The notes beneath the pieces are model-generated. The model did no database searches. It worked only from the letters and a program-made list of their open reading frames with translations, and was not told where the DNA came from. DNA of 64,000 bases, taken from Planctomycetota bacterium (GTDB lineage: Bacteria > Planctomycetota > Phycisphaerae > Phycisphaerales > Phycisphaeraceae). Position 1 is the first letter of the stretch; every line of letters starts with the position of its first letter. Positions 32,639-40,822 of this stretch are shown in pieces. Made by a program: the position numbers and the translations under genes. The stretch covers positions 62,001 to 126,000 of the forward strand of contig JAIOPN010000049.1 in assembly GCA_021413865.1 (NCBI GenBank), read 5' to 3'.

Positions 32639-33652
32639 ATGCCTTCGTACACGACGCAGCAGATCGCCCAGCGGGTCGGGGGCACGCTCGCGGGCCCGGC
32701 GGATAAGACGCTCCACGGCGTCGAGGGCCTCGACACCGCGGGGCCCGATCACCTGACCTTCATCCGTGACGCGGCCAACGCCTCACGTTGGGACGCGTGC
32801 AAGGCCGGCGGCGCCCTTGTTTCCAAGGGCGTTGAGATCGCCGCTGATCCCTCGCGCGCCCTCATCCACATCCCCGACGCCGACCTGGCGCTGGCGACGG
32901 TGCTCGAGATGTTCGCCCCGCCCCCGGCGCGGCCCGCCGCGGGCGTCCATCCCTCGGCCGTCGTTGATCCCTCGGCCGTCCTGGGCGCCGGCGTCGCCGT
33001 CGGCCCGCACGCCTTCATCGGCCCGCGCGTCCGCATCGGCGACAGCACCGTCATCCACGCCAACGTCACGATCCTCGACGAGACCGTCCTCGGCCGTGAG
33101 TGTGAAATCTTCCCAGGCGTCGTCTTCCGCGACCGCTGCGCGGCGGGCGACCGCGTCATCATCCACCCCAATACCACCATCGGCTCCGACGGCTTCGGCT
33201 ACCGCGCCACCCCGCGCGGGGCGGTCAAAATCCCCCACATCGGCCGAGTCGTCATCGGCTCCGACGTCGAACTGGGCGCCGGCGTCTGCATCGACCGCGG
33301 CAAGTTCTCCGACACCACCATCGGCGACGGCACGAAGATCGACAACCAGGTCCACATCGCCCATAACTGCCGCATCGGCCGATCCTGCCTCATCGCGGGG
33401 CAGGTCGGCTTCGCGGGTTCCGTCACCATGGGCGACGGCGTCATGGTCGGCGGCGCGACGATCTTCCGGGACCACATCACCGTCGGCAGCGGTGCCTCGA
33501 TCGCCGGCGGCTCGGCGGTGCTGGGAGACGTCCCCGACGGCGCGTCGTGGGGCGGGAGCCCGGCGCGCGACATCCGTGAGGCTTTCAAGGAATACGCCGC
33601 ACTGCGCAGGCTGCCCGACCTGCTCAAACAGCTCAAGCAAGTCAAGAAATGA
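32639..33652 (+). CDS. lpxD: UDP-3-O-acylglucosamine N-acyltransferase LpxD
   Basis: LpxD adds the N-linked 3-hydroxyacyl chain in lipid A synthesis. The 337-residue protein has an N-terminal uridine-binding domain (MPSYTTQQIAQRVGGTL ... GVEGLDTAGPDHLTFI). About ten hexapeptide turns of a left-handed beta helix follow from residue 100 (VHPSAVVDPSAVLGAGV and onward). IDNQVHIAHNCRIG near 240 carries the catalytic His of the family. The ATG at 32639 has GGGGAAGAG close upstream, and the gene follows skp by 29 bases. A frame open further upstream only shadows skp. Confidence 0.92.
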   Translation: MPSYTTQQIAQRVGGTLAGPADKTLHGVEGLDTAGPDHLTFIRDAANASRWDACKAGGALVSKGVEIAADPSRALIHIPDADLALATVLEMFAPPPARPAAGVHPSAVVDPSAVLGAGVAVGPHAFIGPRVRIGDSTVIHANVTILDETVLGRECEIFPGVVFRDRCAAGDRVIIHPNTTIGSDGFGYRATPRGAVKIPHIGRVVIGSDVELGAGVCIDRGKFSDTTIGDGTKIDNQVHIAHNCRIGRSCLIAGQVGFAGSVTMGDGVMVGGATIFRDHITVGSGASIAGGSAVLGDVPDGASWGGSPARDIREAFKEYAALRRLPDLLKQLKQVKK

Positions 33653-33677
33653 CGCGCGGTAAACCCTTTGCCCCGCT

Positions 33678-33705
33678 TGCGTCCCGCCTGCGCCGCGATA
33701 CTCTC
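33678..33705 (+). promoter_or_regulatory. Possible internal promoter of lpxC/fabZ
   Basis: TTGCGT (33678-33683), a 16-nt spacer and TACTCT (33700-33705) end 8 nt before the ATG at 33714. This would allow lpxC/fabZ-lpxA to be expressed apart from bamA. Confidence 0.4.
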
Positions 33706-33713
33706 TGATCGAG

Positions 33714-35036
33714 ATGTCCACCGACACCCAAACCACGATCGCCGCGCCCGTCTCGCTCTCGGGCCTGGGCCTCTTCTCGGGCACGCCGGTGACCGTCACC
33801 TTCAAGCCCGCACAGCCCAACCACGGCATCGTCTTTGTCCGCACCGACCTAAACAACAAACCCGTCCCCGCCCTCGTCCAGCACGTCCTCAAGCGCGCCC
33901 GCCGCACCGCGCTCCGCAACGGCGACGCCCTGATCGAGACCTGCGAGCACTGCCTCTCGGCCTGCTCGGGCCTGGGCGTGGACAACCTCGTCATCGAGAT
34001 CAGCGCCGCCGAATTGCCCGGCCTGGACGGCTCCTCGCTGCCGTATGTCGAGGCAATCCGTTCCGTCGGCTTGAAGACCAGCGACGTGGAGCGCCACCGC
34101 CTGGTCATCACCGAGCCGGTGATCCTCCGGCAGGACGACGCCTATATCGCCGCCGTGCCTTCCAACGACAAGGGAGCTCAGCTTGTGTACGAGGTGGACT
34201 ACGGCCGCGGCTCCGTGATCGGCCACCAGGTGGCGACCTTCGACACGGCGACGGGTGATTATGCGGCGCAGATCGCCCCCGCGCGGACGTTCGTCCTCGA
34301 GGCCGAGGCTCAGGCGCTGCGCCAGGCCGGGCTGGGCAAGCACCTCACGCCTGCGGACGTGGTCGTCTTTGGCAAAGAGGGCCCGCTTGGCGGCAACAAG
34401 CTGCGTTTCACCGACGAGCCCTCGCGCCACAAGCTGCTCGACCTGATGGGCGATCTCTATCTCCTGGGCGCGCCGATCCAGGGGCGGATCGTCGCCTACA
34501 AATCGGGCCACTGGCTGAATCAATCGCTCGCCCGCCAGCTCGTCCGCCAGTTCCGCGCCCAGACGCGCGGCCAACTCGCGCTCCACCGCAACGTGATGGA
34601 CATCCGCAAGCTCATCCGGATGATGCCGCACCGCTACCCCTTCCTGCTGGTGGACCGTGTGATCGAGCTCGACGGCGACCGCCGCGCGGTGGGCATAAAG
34701 AACGTGACCATCAACGAGCCGTTTTTCCAGGGCCATTTCCCCGGCACGCCTCTGATGCCCGGCGTGCTGATCGTCGAGGCGATGGCGCAGCTCTCGGGCG
34801 TGCTGGTGGGGCAGAAGCCGGAGAACACCGGCAAGCTCGCGGTGCTCACGTCGCTGGACCGCGTGAAGCTCCGTCGCGCGGTGACGCCGGGCGATCAGTT
34901 GATCATCGAGGCCGAGTCCGTGCGCGTGAAGCGCGGCCTGGCGCACATGCGCTGCCGGGCGTACGTCGGCGAGGACCTGGCCGCCGAGGCGGAGATCAAG
35001 TTTATGCTCGTGGACAACGAGCAGCCCGCGGAGTGA
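33714..35036 (+). CDS. Bifunctional LpxC deacetylase / FabZ dehydratase fusion
   Basis: This single 440-residue polypeptide joins two enzymes. Residues 1-285 are LpxC, the zinc deacetylase that commits UDP-3-acyl-GlcNAc to lipid A. They show catalytic Glu78 and zinc His79 (TCEHCLSA), zinc His237 and Asp241 (RHKLLDLMGDLYLLG), and His264 (KSGHW). Residues 290-440 are FabZ, the 3-hydroxyacyl-ACP dehydratase of fatty acid elongation. They show MPHRYPFLLVD, catalytic His339 (GHFPG) and Glu353 (EAMAQ). The two enzymes compete for the same 3-hydroxyacyl-ACP pool, so the fusion may fix their ratio. Such fusions are known in Bacteroidota and relatives. The ATG at 33714 is leaderless-type. Confidence 0.94.
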   Translation: MSTDTQTTIAAPVSLSGLGLFSGTPVTVTFKPAQPNHGIVFVRTDLNNKPVPALVQHVLKRARRTALRNGDALIETCEHCLSACSGLGVDNLVIEISAAELPGLDGSSLPYVEAIRSVGLKTSDVERHRLVITEPVILRQDDAYIAAVPSNDKGAQLVYEVDYGRGSVIGHQVATFDTATGDYAAQIAPARTFVLEAEAQALRQAGLGKHLTPADVVVFGKEGPLGGNKLRFTDEPSRHKLLDLMGDLYLLGAPIQGRIVAYKSGHWLNQSLARQLVRQFRAQTRGQLALHRNVMDIRKLIRMMPHRYPFLLVDRVIELDGDRRAVGIKNVTINEPFFQGHFPGTPLMPGVLIVEAMAQLSGVLVGQKPENTGKLAVLTSLDRVKLRRAVTPGDQLIIEAESVRVKRGLAHMRCRAYVGEDLAAEAEIKFMLVDNEQPAE

Positions 35037-35070
35037 GCGGGCGAGGGCCGCGTTATCCTGTAGAAATCAC

Positions 35071-35925
35071 ATGGCGACCATCCATCCATCCTCTGTTGTT
35101 GAGCCCGGCGCCACGCTGGCGGAGACCGCCGTCATCGGTCCGTTCTGTTACGTCGGCCCGCGCGTCACGATCGGCCCGGGCACGCGGTTGGTGAGCCACG
35201 TCGCCATCCTCGGCCGCACCACGCTGGGCGAGGGCAACACCGTCTGGCCGCAGGCGACCCTGGGTGCCGCGCCACAGGACCTCAAGTACCGCGGCGAGGA
35301 CAGCGAGCTGGTCATCGGGGACTTCAACGAAATCCGCGAGCTGGTCACCATGCACCTGGGCACCGGCACGGCGGGCGGCGTCACCCGCGTCGGCGACCAG
35401 AACCTCATCATGACAGCCGTCCACGTCGCCCACGACTGCGTCATCGGCAGCCACACGATCCTCTCCTCCAATGTCGGCCTCGCCGGCCACGTTCACGTCC
35501 AGGACCACGCCATCCTCGGCGGCGCGGTGGGCGTCCACCACTTCGTCACCTTCGGTCAGTACTGCTACGTCGGAGGCATGAGCCGCATCGTCCACGATGT
35601 CCCGCCCTTCATGATCGTCGAGGGCGACCCCGGCGACGTCCGCGCCCCCAACATCAAGGGCATGACCCGCCACCAGTTTCCCCCGGCCTCAATCGACATC
35701 GTGAAGCAGGTTTACCGCAACATCTTCCGCCGGCAGTCGGGTGAATCCGAGGCGGCGGCCAACGCCTCGCTCCCCGAGCGGCTCGCCGCCCTCGAACGCG
35801 ACCACCCCGAGGACGAGTGCGTTCAGATCATCGTCCGCTTCATGCGGAACACACTCGTCGGTGTGCACGGCCGATACCAGGAATCCCTCCGCGCCGACAA
35901 GAACGCCCCCGCCCCCGCGCAGTGA
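35071..35925 (+). CDS. lpxA: UDP-N-acetylglucosamine acyltransferase LpxA
   Basis: LpxA makes the first acylation of UDP-GlcNAc in lipid A synthesis. The 284-residue protein is a left-handed beta helix (IHPSSVVEPGATLAETAVIGPF at the start). Catalytic His lies in MTAVHVAHDCVIG (near 116), and the acyl-chain ruler region GGAVGVHHFV follows. A helical C-terminal domain starts near 200 (GMTRHQFPPASIDIVKQVYRNIFRR). TATCCT lies 11 nt before the ATG at 35071. It closes the lipid A set seen here; lpxB and lpxK are not in the window. Confidence 0.93.
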   Translation: MATIHPSSVVEPGATLAETAVIGPFCYVGPRVTIGPGTRLVSHVAILGRTTLGEGNTVWPQATLGAAPQDLKYRGEDSELVIGDFNEIRELVTMHLGTGTAGGVTRVGDQNLIMTAVHVAHDCVIGSHTILSSNVGLAGHVHVQDHAILGGAVGVHHFVTFGQYCYVGGMSRIVHDVPPFMIVEGDPGDVRAPNIKGMTRHQFPPASIDIVKQVYRNIFRRQSGESEAAANASLPERLAALERDHPEDECVQIIVRFMRNTLVGVHGRYQESLRADKNAPAPAQ

Positions 35926-35947
35926 GTCGATTTCGGTAATCCCTGTC

Positions 35948-36706
35948 ATGCCCCTTTCCCCCGCACAACTCGCCGACTACCACCGCGACGGCTACATCCC
36001 CGTCGAGGGGCTGCTCACGCCCGCAGAAACCGACGCCCTGCGGAGCCGCATCCGCGAATACACCCACGGCGACCGCCCGCGCGGGAGCATGGCATTCCAG
36101 ACCGAGCCGCGCATCCACCGCGGCGAGTTCAAGGTCGATCACCCCGGCGACGGCATCCGCAAGATCGACGGCCTCGTCGAATACGACGATCTTTTTCGCG
36201 CCCTGGGCACGCACCCGGACATCGTCGATATCGTCGAGCAAATCCTCGGCCCGGATATCAAGATGTTCCGCAACTCGCTGCTCCTCAAGCCCCCCGAGGT
36301 CGGCTCCGCCAAGGGCATGCACCAGGACTCCCCGTACTGGCCTATCGAGCCCATGAGCCTCTGCTCCTGCTGGTTCGCCATCGACGACGCCACGCCGGAG
36401 AACGGCTGCATGGCCGTCATCCCCGGCGCGCACGCGCCGCTGCCGCACGTCAGCGTCACCGACGACTTCGTCATCGACGAAAAATATTACGACCGGGGCA
36501 AGATGGTTCTCGCCCCGTTGAAGGCGGACGGCGGGCTCTTTTTTCACTCGCTCACGCCGCACTACACCGCGCCCAACCGCTCGAAAAACTGGCGGCGTGC
36601 GATCGCGCTTTCTTACATGTCCGCCAAATCACGCTTCACCGGGAAACCGCCCGGCCCGGAGTACCTCACCATTCGCGGGCAGACGTACCCCGATTGCGTC
36701 CGATGA
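35948..36706 (+). CDS. Phytanoyl-CoA dioxygenase (PhyH) family protein, copy 1
   Basis: This 252-residue Fe(II)/2-oxoglutarate oxygenase has the facial triad His125-x-Asp127 (GMHQDSPYW) and a distal His at 200 or 205 (FFHSLTPHYTAPN). An Arg near 217 binds 2-oxoglutarate. The family hydroxylates small molecules, and bacterial members often act on natural products or osmolytes; the substrate is unknown. It follows lpxA by 22 bases and could be read with it. The next genes (Gfo/Idh, esterase, enolase) run the other way, with stops 3 bases apart. The ATG at 35948 is chosen because MPLSPAQLADYHRDGYIPVEG matches the family N-terminus. Confidence 0.87.
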   Translation: MPLSPAQLADYHRDGYIPVEGLLTPAETDALRSRIREYTHGDRPRGSMAFQTEPRIHRGEFKVDHPGDGIRKIDGLVEYDDLFRALGTHPDIVDIVEQILGPDIKMFRNSLLLKPPEVGSAKGMHQDSPYWPIEPMSLCSCWFAIDDATPENGCMAVIPGAHAPLPHVSVTDDFVIDEKYYDRGKMVLAPLKADGGLFFHSLTPHYTAPNRSKNWRRAIALSYMSAKSRFTGKPPGPEYLTIRGQTYPDCVR

Positions 36707-36709
36707 TCC

Positions 36710-37744
36710 TCACTTCACCTTCACGACGCGCTTGGTCTTGATCGCCTGGTTGATGGCGAAGGCCACCTCGTGCACGTGCGCGGCGGCCGTCAAGTCGTTG
36801 TGCGGGCGCGCGCCGGTGCGGATGCAATCGACGAAGTATTCGAGCTGCCCCATGTAGGGGTGGTCGTTCACGTCGCCCGAGTCGGGCAGGGCGGTGGGGA
36901 TTTTCGCCCACTTGTCCTTGGGCGTGCCCGGCCAGTCGATGGTGCTGAGCTGGTCGTTCCAGATGGTGCCCTTGTCGCCCTGGAAGAGGACGGGGAAGAG
37001 GTAGGGCTGGCGGCACTCGATGCTGGTGGCGACCTTGCCGATGGCGCCGTTGGCGAACTTGAGGATGGCGACGCTGTTGGGGTCGTATTCGTACTTGAGC
37101 GGGTTCTTCGGGCTGGTATTGGAGAAGGCGCAGGCCTCGACGACGGGGCTGCCCATGCACCAGATGAGGGCGTCCAGGGCGTGGCAGCCGGCGGTGAGCA
37201 GGGCGTCGCCACCCATGGATTTCTTGATGTTCCATTTCCACTGGCCGTACCACGGGCCGATGCCGTGGAAGTAGGAGCACTCGCCGTAGAACACGCGGCC
37301 GATGAGGTTCTGCTTGAGGATGGCCTGGATGTTCTTGAACAGACCCATCCAGTGCAGCTCGAAGCAGACGCTGGTGAGGACCTTGGCCTTGTTCACTTCG
37401 GCGACCATCTTGTGGAGCGAGGCGGGGTCGAGGGCGACGGGCTTCTCGATGACGATGTGTTTGCCGGCGCGGGCGGCGGCGATGGTCTGCGCAGGGTGCT
37501 CGGGGTGCGGCGTGCAGATGACGACGATGTCCAGGTCCGGGTGCTTGAGGAAGTCGCGCAGGTCGTCGTACGCCTCGGCATCGGGGACGCCGTGGGCGCG
37601 CGCCTTGGCGCGGGCGCGTTCGAGGTCGCGCGAGCAGAGCGCGACGACCTTGCAGCCCTTGATCCCCTTGAAGTTGTCGATGTGCGCCCCGGCGACCCAG
37701 CCCGTGCCGATGATGCCGACGCCCAGTTCCTTCACCTCGCCCAT
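36710..37744 (-). CDS. Gfo/Idh/MocA family oxidoreductase
   Basis: This 344-residue NAD(P)-dependent sugar oxidoreductase has a Rossmann N-terminus with GIIGTGWVAGAHI (about 10-22). The catalytic-face motif EKPVALDP is at about 98-105. GGDALLTAGCHALDAL (about 180) carries the conserved His/Asp of the C-terminal beta-sheet domain. The family oxidises or reduces sugars and inositols, and the substrate is open. The ATG at 37744 has AGGAG 7 nt upstream, which settles the start. It is the last gene of a minus-strand run that begins with the second PhyH gene at 43105. Confidence 0.88.
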   Translation of the reverse strand: MGEVKELGVGIIGTGWVAGAHIDNFKGIKGCKVVALCSRDLERARAKARAHGVPDAEAYDDLRDFLKHPDLDIVVICTPHPEHPAQTIAAARAGKHIVIEKPVALDPASLHKMVAEVNKAKVLTSVCFELHWMGLFKNIQAILKQNLIGRVFYGECSYFHGIGPWYGQWKWNIKKSMGGDALLTAGCHALDALIWCMGSPVVEACAFSNTSPKNPLKYEYDPNSVAILKFANGAIGKVATSIECRQPYLFPVLFQGDKGTIWNDQLSTIDWPGTPKDKWAKIPTALPDSGDVNDHPYMGQLEYFVDCIRTGARPHNDLTAAAHVHEVAFAINQAIKTKRVVKVK

Positions 37745-37827
37745 GACGTGCTCCTGTTTTGAGTCTGAATCGTGCGGGGACGCCGTAATATCCGGCAACA
37801 GACGCGGGAAGGCAACCGGCGGCACAT

Positions 37828-39333
37828 TTAGAAATTGGAAACCGTCACGCCCGGCCAGTCATCCGTGCGGAACGGCGCGGCGGGGAGGCCGGTCGAGTCG
37901 GTGAGGTTCGAGTCGGGGTTTTGCGCCCAGGCGTGACGTGTCGCGACGGGGTGCGGTACGGAAGGAGCATGGAGGATCAGGTCGTCGCCCTCGATTCTCG
38001 CGTCGGCCCAGACGAAGTTGCGGTTGCCCTTCGTGAAGTCATCGCAGCCCGGCGAGACGGCGAAGCCGCGCGGGGGCTGGTTGTCGCTCGTGCGCAGCCC
38101 GCCGTGCGTGTTTTTGAAACGGAGACGGAGGCGGTCGCCCTCGACGGACATGGATTCGAGCACCGGGCCGGTGTGTGGGATGTTTTCGCCATACACCACG
38201 GCGCGGGCCGCGAGCGCAAGGCGCTCACCCAGCGGGCGCTTGCACTTGGGGTGCACGTCGGTCGCATCGCCCGTTCCCAATCCGACGGCCATCGCCGTGC
38301 TCGGCTCGGCCAGGGCCATCGCCTGGGCCTCGCGCAGCTCCGCCCAGGAGTGTTCGCAAGGCTGGTCGCGCCGCGGGCCGAACTCCGCCTCCTGCACGAA
38401 GAGGAACGGCATTGCCGGGTCGTGCCACCACCAGCGCCAGGCGCGGATGAGTTCGCGGAAGAGCATGCGGTACTGGAAGCCGCGGTCCGGCGCGCCTGCC
38501 CCCTGATACCAAGCGACGCCTCGGATAGGCGTGGAGGTGAGCGGGGCGATCATGCCGTGGAACAGACCGGCGGGCGTCCACGGGTGGCCGGGCGGGATGA
38601 GCTTGGGGTGCGGGCCGGGGATCGGCCGGCCCTCGCGCTCGGCGAGGTCGGCGTCGTGGTCCCATTGCTTAAACGCCTGCTCGTAGCGCTTCTCGGGGTC
38701 TGGAAAGTCCGCGAGCGACTGCCGCCAGCGCGCCATGATCGGGCGCAGCTCGTGGTGCCCCTCCATCACATACCGCGGCGTCCACGATTCAGCGGGCGTC
38801 GCGCCGACCGCCGCCTGGATCAGCCCGATCGGCACTCCGAGCGATTCCGCCAGGCGCAGGCCGAACCAGTAACCCACGGCCGAGAAATCACCGGCGACCT
38901 CGGGGCTGCACCGCCGCCACCTGGCCTCGGGCGTGAGCGGGGCGGGAGCGTCGGCGACCGCGTTCGGGATGGTCATCAAGCGGATGTCGCCCCGCGTGGC
39001 GCGCGACATTTCCTCTTCGCCGCCCTCGCTGTGCCGCAGCGCCATCACCATGTTCGACTGGCCCGAGCAGACCCAGACGTCGCCGACGAGCACGTCACGG
39101 GTCACCGTCGCCGGGCCGCCCTCGATCGAGAGCGTCACGTCACCGGGTCCGCCGGCATTGAAGGGTCCGATGCACAGGCCCCATTTGCCGTGTGCGTCGG
39201 CGCGGGTGGTCCACGTTTTCCCGCGGAATGTGAGCGACACGGCGGCGCCCGGCGTGCCATCGCCCAGGATCGGGAGCATCCGGTCGCGTTGCCAGACGGC
39301 GTGGTCGCTGAGGAGGGTTGGGTTCATGTTCAT
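37828..39333 (-). CDS. SGNH acetylesterase, sialate O-acetylesterase-like
   Basis: This 501-residue protein resembles 9-O-acetylesterases. A beta-sandwich N-terminus (residues 1-95) precedes the SGNH hydrolase core. The nucleophile Ser lies in WVCSGQSNM (about 98), and the catalytic Asp/His pair lies in DVHPKCK (about 395). It probably removes O-acetyl groups from sugars. No convincing signal peptide is present at this start, which is unusual because many relatives are exported. The second ATG, two codons in, is an equal start choice. Gene order with the enolase and glycosidase suggests a shared carbohydrate substrate. Confidence 0.82.
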   Translation of the reverse strand: MNMNPTLLSDHAVWQRDRMLPILGDGTPGAAVSLTFRGKTWTTRADAHGKWGLCIGPFNAGGPGDVTLSIEGGPATVTRDVLVGDVWVCSGQSNMVMALRHSEGGEEEMSRATRGDIRLMTIPNAVADAPAPLTPEARWRRCSPEVAGDFSAVGYWFGLRLAESLGVPIGLIQAAVGATPAESWTPRYVMEGHHELRPIMARWRQSLADFPDPEKRYEQAFKQWDHDADLAEREGRPIPGPHPKLIPPGHPWTPAGLFHGMIAPLTSTPIRGVAWYQGAGAPDRGFQYRMLFRELIRAWRWWWHDPAMPFLFVQEAEFGPRRDQPCEHSWAELREAQAMALAEPSTAMAVGLGTGDATDVHPKCKRPLGERLALAARAVVYGENIPHTGPVLESMSVEGDRLRLRFKNTHGGLRTSDNQPPRGFAVSPGCDDFTKGNRNFVWADARIEGDDLILHAPSVPHPVATRHAWAQNPDSNLTDSTGLPAAPFRTDDWPGVTVSNF

Positions 39334-39387
39334 GGAGAAAGACCCCGGGGACTCGCGGACTCGTCCCCGGGCCTGGCGGGTGGGGCG

Positions 39388-40764
39388 TTATTGCAGGTCG
39401 GAGGTGCGGGTGATGCGGTACGTGGGGTACTTGGGGTTGAAGAACTCGGGGTTGAAGGCGGTGCCGATGCCATGGCCGCGCGGCAGCTCGATGTGGCCGT
39501 TCTTGATGACGGGCTGGATGGTGATGATGTCCTTGTAAACCGTGCGGATCTGGGCGCGGACGGTCTCCTGCATGCAGCAACCCGGGACGGCCGCGTTGAC
39601 GTGGACGCCGGCGAACAGTGTGAGCGGGCCGGTGCAGTCGTGCATGGTGGAGGGGACGTTGAAGCCCTGGGCGATGTGGGCGAGGCGGGCCGTCTCGGAG
39701 ATGCCGCCGACCCAGGTGGGGTCGATCATGACGTAGTCGGCCGCCTGGTTGATGAGCACGTCGAGGTAATCGGCGCGGGCGAGGAGCATCTCGCTGACCG
39801 AGACGGGGACGCGCGCCTGCCTGCGGAAATCGGCGAGGGTGCGGAGGTTGTCGGTCTTGAGCACGTCCTCGAGCCAGAGCGGGCGCAGGTCGCGGAGCGC
39901 GTCGGCGATGCGGAGCGCCGCGGGGAGCATGAAGAACCCATGGCCGTCCACCATGAACTCCATGCGGTCGCCGAAGTGGTCGCGGATTTTCCGCAGCGGG
40001 GCAACGGCCTTGTCGAGGTCGGTCAGGCTGATGCGCATGCCGCCCGAGCGGTGGGCCGCGTAGTCGAAGCCCCAGGTCTTGATGGCGTTGATCCCCTCGG
40101 AGAGCAGGTCCTCGCAGAGGCGGATGGGGTCGTGGAAGAGGTAGTAGGAGTCGGCCAGCGGCCCGGGCTCGCCGATCGAGCCGTAGCCGGACCAGCCGTG
40201 GCGGGTGATGCGTTTGCGCGTGGCGATGGGGCCGTAGCCGGGGTTGCCGCAGGAGTTGTACACGGCCACGCTCTCGCGCACCGGGCCGCCGAGCAGGCGG
40301 TAGATCGGCTGCTTGCAGACCTGGCCCAGGATGTCCCAGAGGGCGACGTCGATGGCGGAGATGGCGCGCAGCTCCGCGCCGCGCACGCCGAAGTTGGCGC
40401 AGCGCTCGTAGAGGAAGCGCCAGTGCGATTCGATCGCCAGCGCGTCCTGCCCGAGCAGCCGCTGGCACATCCAGTCGTGGATGCAGGCCGCGACGGCCTG
40501 GGGGATGTAGTACGTGTCGCCGCAGCCGACGATGCCCGCGTCGGTGTGGATACGCACGAGCAACAGGCCCGGGAAGAGGTCGTCGGGGATGGAGGTCTCG
40601 ATCGCGGTGATGCGGATGTTGCCGCTCCCCTCCAGCGGCGTGGGGGGCAGGTACATCTTCGACATCTTGGGCATGCCGGGCATGATCTGGCGCAGGGGGC
40701 CGTCGTGGTCGATCGGCCCGGCGGAGGGTTTGGCAGCGGTTTTGGATTTGAGTTTGCGGGCCAT
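39388..40764 (-). CDS. Mandelate racemase/enolase family enzyme
   Basis: This 458-residue enolase-superfamily protein has a ~40-residue basic, Pro-rich N-terminal extension, then a complete capping domain and barrel. The metal ligands are Asp273 (FMVDGHG), Glu299 (WLED) and Glu325 (VSVSE). His275 and the His375-Asp376 pair (STMHDC) are candidate acid/base residues. It is only distantly like the galactonate-dehydratase-like gene at 2511-3686. The gap to the esterase is 54 bases and to the glycosidase 58, so they are probably co-transcribed. The reaction is likely a sugar-acid dehydration or epimerisation. Substrate unknown. Confidence 0.83.
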   Translation of the reverse strand: MARKLKSKTAAKPSAGPIDHDGPLRQIMPGMPKMSKMYLPPTPLEGSGNIRITAIETSIPDDLFPGLLLVRIHTDAGIVGCGDTYYIPQAVAACIHDWMCQRLLGQDALAIESHWRFLYERCANFGVRGAELRAISAIDVALWDILGQVCKQPIYRLLGGPVRESVAVYNSCGNPGYGPIATRKRITRHGWSGYGSIGEPGPLADSYYLFHDPIRLCEDLLSEGINAIKTWGFDYAAHRSGGMRISLTDLDKAVAPLRKIRDHFGDRMEFMVDGHGFFMLPAALRIADALRDLRPLWLEDVLKTDNLRTLADFRRQARVPVSVSEMLLARADYLDVLINQAADYVMIDPTWVGGISETARLAHIAQGFNVPSTMHDCTGPLTLFAGVHVNAAVPGCCMQETVRAQIRTVYKDIITIQPVIKNGHIELPRGHGIGTAFNPEFFNPKYPTYRITRTSDLQ

Positions 40765-40822
40765 GTGACTCTCTTGGTTTAGCGGCGGCCCAAATGGGGC
40801 CGTGTTTCTTCGATCACGAAAA

